Positions 6,301 through 7,917 of a stretch of DNA of 7,917 bases are shown here, in pieces. A model generated the notes under the pieces. That model was not told where the DNA came from. It saw only the letters and a program-made list of their open reading frames with translations, and ran no database searches. Both the position numbers and the translations under genes were made by a program. Each line of letters begins with the position of its first letter. The first letter of the stretch is position 1. The stretch spans positions 1 through 7,917 of the forward strand of contig JALUTJ010000477.1 in the NCBI GenBank assembly GCA_027057985.1, written 5' to 3'. The stretch is from Chromatiales bacterium (GTDB taxonomy: Bacteria; Pseudomonadota; Gammaproteobacteria; UBA6429; Thiohalophilaceae).

Positions 6301-7388
6301 TCGCCCGATTAACAGATAATCCATACCAGTTTCCTTTTCTGCAGGCCGTACGTCTGCTGGAACGCAGTGCTGTGTACGAAAAAGACACAGAGCAAAATCG
6401 TGCAGCTTTCAATCATCAACCGGTAGCGCAGTTTACCCCTCCCAGCAGCGAGGCTGTGCGTTTTCGTACCAATCATGCACTGCACTTTCAGTCTGCTGAA
6501 ATTTCCCATTTGCATACCCGCCAGACCAGTAAAAACAACAAACGCTGGGAATTATCGGTAAACTTTATGGGGCTAACCGGGTCTCAGGGTGTACTGCCCT
6601 ATCATTACACCGAGTTAGTACTGAAACGTCTCAAGCTTAAAGACAAATCAATTTCTAATTTCCTCGACCTGTTTAATCACCGTACGATTTCCCTGTTCTA
6701 CCAGGCATCGTGTAAATATCGTCTGCCATTAGAATATGAACGCAAGAAACTGAATCCACCAGTTAAAAGAAAACATGATGATCATTCCCAGGTCTTGATG
6801 TCGCTGATTGGCCTGGGTACGCCCGGCCTGCAAAATCGTCTTGGTATTCGTGACGAGACCCTGTTTTATTTTGGTGGCCTGCTGTCACAACAAATACGTA
6901 CCACTACCGGCCTGAAACAGATACTGAAAAGTTACTTTGCTATTCCGGTAGAAGTCCGCGAGTTTATAGGTCAATGGCAGGAACTCATCGATGATGTCCG
7001 TACCCGGCTGCCTGGCAGAGAATTTCCCCGTGGTCAGAATAACTGCCTGGGCCGTTCCGTCATGCTTGGCAAAAAAGGCTGGTTCGCCCAGGGCAAAATA
7101 AATATCGTGCTGGGGCCACTGGATCGAGAACAACTGCAGCTATTCGCGCCCGGCTCCAGATCATTGCGAAGCCTGAATGAACTGATTCAGTTTTATGCCG
7201 GTATGGAATATGACTACGATATTGTTATCCGAGTTAAACGACGTGACCTGCCTGATAAAATCCAGCTTGGTGGTAAAAACAGGCCCATGATTGGCTGGAA
7301 TACCTGGCTATCCAACAAAGGGCCACAGGCAAGTCGTAAAGATGACATTATCGAAATAAGAATTTCTGCAAACAATATCAATCAATAA
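6264..7388 (+). CDS. tssG: TssG (ImpH/VasB) baseplate subunit
   Basis: TssG binds two TssF copies and links them to TssE and TssK in the baseplate wedge. The 374-residue product is slightly longer than many family members (about 330-350). It begins with NPYQFPFLQAVRLLER (19-34), the standard TssG opening, followed by VNFMGLTGSQGVLPYHYTEL, then FLDLFNHRTISLFYQASCKY, and later YFGGLLSQQIRTTTGLKQIL with YFAIPVEVREFIGQW, all family hallmarks. The C-terminal part has the usual INIVLGPLDREQLQLFAPGS and a GWNTWL tail. ATG 6264 is the only plausible start: no other in-frame start codon precedes the conserved opening after the tssF stop. GAAGG at 6247-6251 lies 12 bases upstream, so initiation may depend on translation of tssF. 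tssH begins 29 bases after the stop. Confidence 0.96.
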   Translation: MSTARWRKNTSVIARLTDNPYQFPFLQAVRLLERSAVYEKDTEQNRAAFNHQPVAQFTPPSSEAVRFRTNHALHFQSAEISHLHTRQTSKNNKRWELSVNFMGLTGSQGVLPYHYTELVLKRLKLKDKSISNFLDLFNHRTISLFYQASCKYRLPLEYERKKLNPPVKRKHDDHSQVLMSLIGLGTPGLQNRLGIRDETLFYFGGLLSQQIRTTTGLKQILKSYFAIPVEVREFIGQWQELIDDVRTRLPGREFPRGQNNCLGRSVMLGKKGWFAQGKINIVLGPLDREQLQLFAPGSRSLRSLNELIQFYAGMEYDYDIVIRVKRRDLPDKIQLGGKNRPMIGWNTWLSNKGPQASRKDDIIEIRISANNINQ

Positions 7389-7406
7389 CAAAATAACAAA
7401 TCACTT

Positions 7407-7412
7407 AAGGGA
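7407..7412 (+). promoter_or_regulatory. Ribosome binding site of tssH
   Basis: AAGGGA ends 5 bases before the ATG at 7418, in the 29-base AT-rich spacer after tssG. It is one of the best Shine-Dalgarno matches in the window, suggesting that tssH is translated independently of tssG rather than by coupling. Confidence 0.65.
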
Positions 7413-7417
7413 TTAAC

Positions 7418-7917
7418 ATGATTAATATCGATTTAAAATCACTGGTTGGAAAACTCAATGAACCGACACGAAATGCGCTTGAAGGTGCTGCCGGCCTGTG
7501 CCTGTCACGTACTCACTATAATGTCGAGGTTGAACACTGGTTACTTAAGCTGCTTGAAATACCGGACAGCGATATGCTGGCATTGCTTGACAAGTTTGAG
7601 GTTGACTATGGCAAACTGACCCAGGATCTCAACCATGAACTGGATCTAATCAAAACCGGCAATACCCGTGCCCCCGCACTGTCTCCAACGATTGTCGACC
7701 TGGCAAAGAATGCCTGGATGCTGGCCTCGGTAGAGTATGGTCATCCCCAGGCGACTTCGGCACATGTCCTTGCCGCACTCATGCTGGATGATAGCCTGCG
7801 CCGCAGTACCGAAGCCTCTTCAGGCGAACTGAAAAAAATTCCACCTGAATCACTGCGTGCCGTTGTTGCAGCTATCGTTGGTACTACCAGCGAATCTGCT
7901 ACTACCGATATGGGCGA
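7418..7917 (+). CDS. tssH: TssH (ClpV) sheath-disassembly AAA+ ATPase, N-terminal part only
   Basis: ClpV is a hexameric cytoplasmic AAA+ unfoldase that extracts TssC from contracted sheaths so that subunits can be reused. The first 166 codons are visible; the gene runs off the right edge, so both ATPase domains (Walker A/B) are outside. The visible part is a Clp N-domain with two repeats: residues about 8-48 (SLVGKLNEPTRNALEGAAGL, then CLSRTHYNVEVEHWLLKLLE) and about 88-155 (LSPTIVDLAKNAWMLASVEY, SAHVLAALMLDD). The extended first repeat with HYNVEVEHWLLKLLE distinguishes ClpV from ClpB/ClpA and contributes to the groove that binds the TssC N-terminal helix. The frame begins at ATG 7418 behind a good ribosome binding site. 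Its place directly after tssG is common in T6SS clusters. ClpV identity rests on N-domain motifs plus context. Confidence 0.94.
   Translation, partial: MINIDLKSLVGKLNEPTRNALEGAAGLCLSRTHYNVEVEHWLLKLLEIPDSDMLALLDKFEVDYGKLTQDLNHELDLIKTGNTRAPALSPTIVDLAKNAWMLASVEYGHPQATSAHVLAALMLDDSLRRSTEASSGELKKIPPESLRAVVAAIVGTTSESATTDMG

Noticed and set aside
6230..7133. Minus-strand frames at 6230-6412, 6309-6515 and 6885-7133
   Set aside because: Antisense to well-supported tssF/tssG with no recognisable motif or start signal.

Overview
This window is the core of a canonical type VI secretion system (T6SS) gene cluster. All genes lie on the + strand and are packed so tightly that they are almost certainly one operon. 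Protein sequences and moderate base composition suggest a proteobacterium, most likely a gammaproteobacterium. No marker gene allows a finer placement.

Layout: the 3' end of tssA (2-361) is followed by tssB (397-921), tssC (911-2398), a second, divergent tssC paralogue (2453-3973), tssE (3975-4472), tssF (4465-6300), tssG (6264-7388) and the 5' end of tssH/clpV (7418-7917, running off the window). The start of tssA and most of tssH lie outside. No tRNA, rRNA, insertion sequence, CRISPR array or effector/immunity pair was seen, and no gene-free stretch exceeds 60 bases.

How the genes work together: TssB and TssC polymerise into the contractile sheath. TssE, TssF and TssG form baseplate wedges at the membrane. 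TssA coordinates baseplate and tail assembly. TssH (ClpV) is the AAA+ ATPase that disassembles the contracted sheath for recycling. The membrane complex (TssJ/L/M), TssK, Hcp and VgrG are not in the window.

The most interesting part is the tandem pair of tssC genes. The order tssA-B-C-C2-E-F-G resembles the imp clusters (impA-B-C-D-...-F-G-H) of rhizobia and Agrobacterium, but impE/tagJ is missing between the second tssC and tssE. The first TssC keeps an N-terminal segment like the ClpV-recognition helix. The second seems to lack it, carries a six-residue insertion, and has an Arg-to-Glu change near its C-terminus. The 54-base gap between the two genes holds a near-perfect GC-rich hairpin, and the second gene starts at GTG with no clear Shine-Dalgarno sequence. 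Together these suggest that TssC2 is made at a lower level and does a different job in the sheath. I see no wholly new system here: the machine is known, and the specialised second sheath subunit is the part worth studying.
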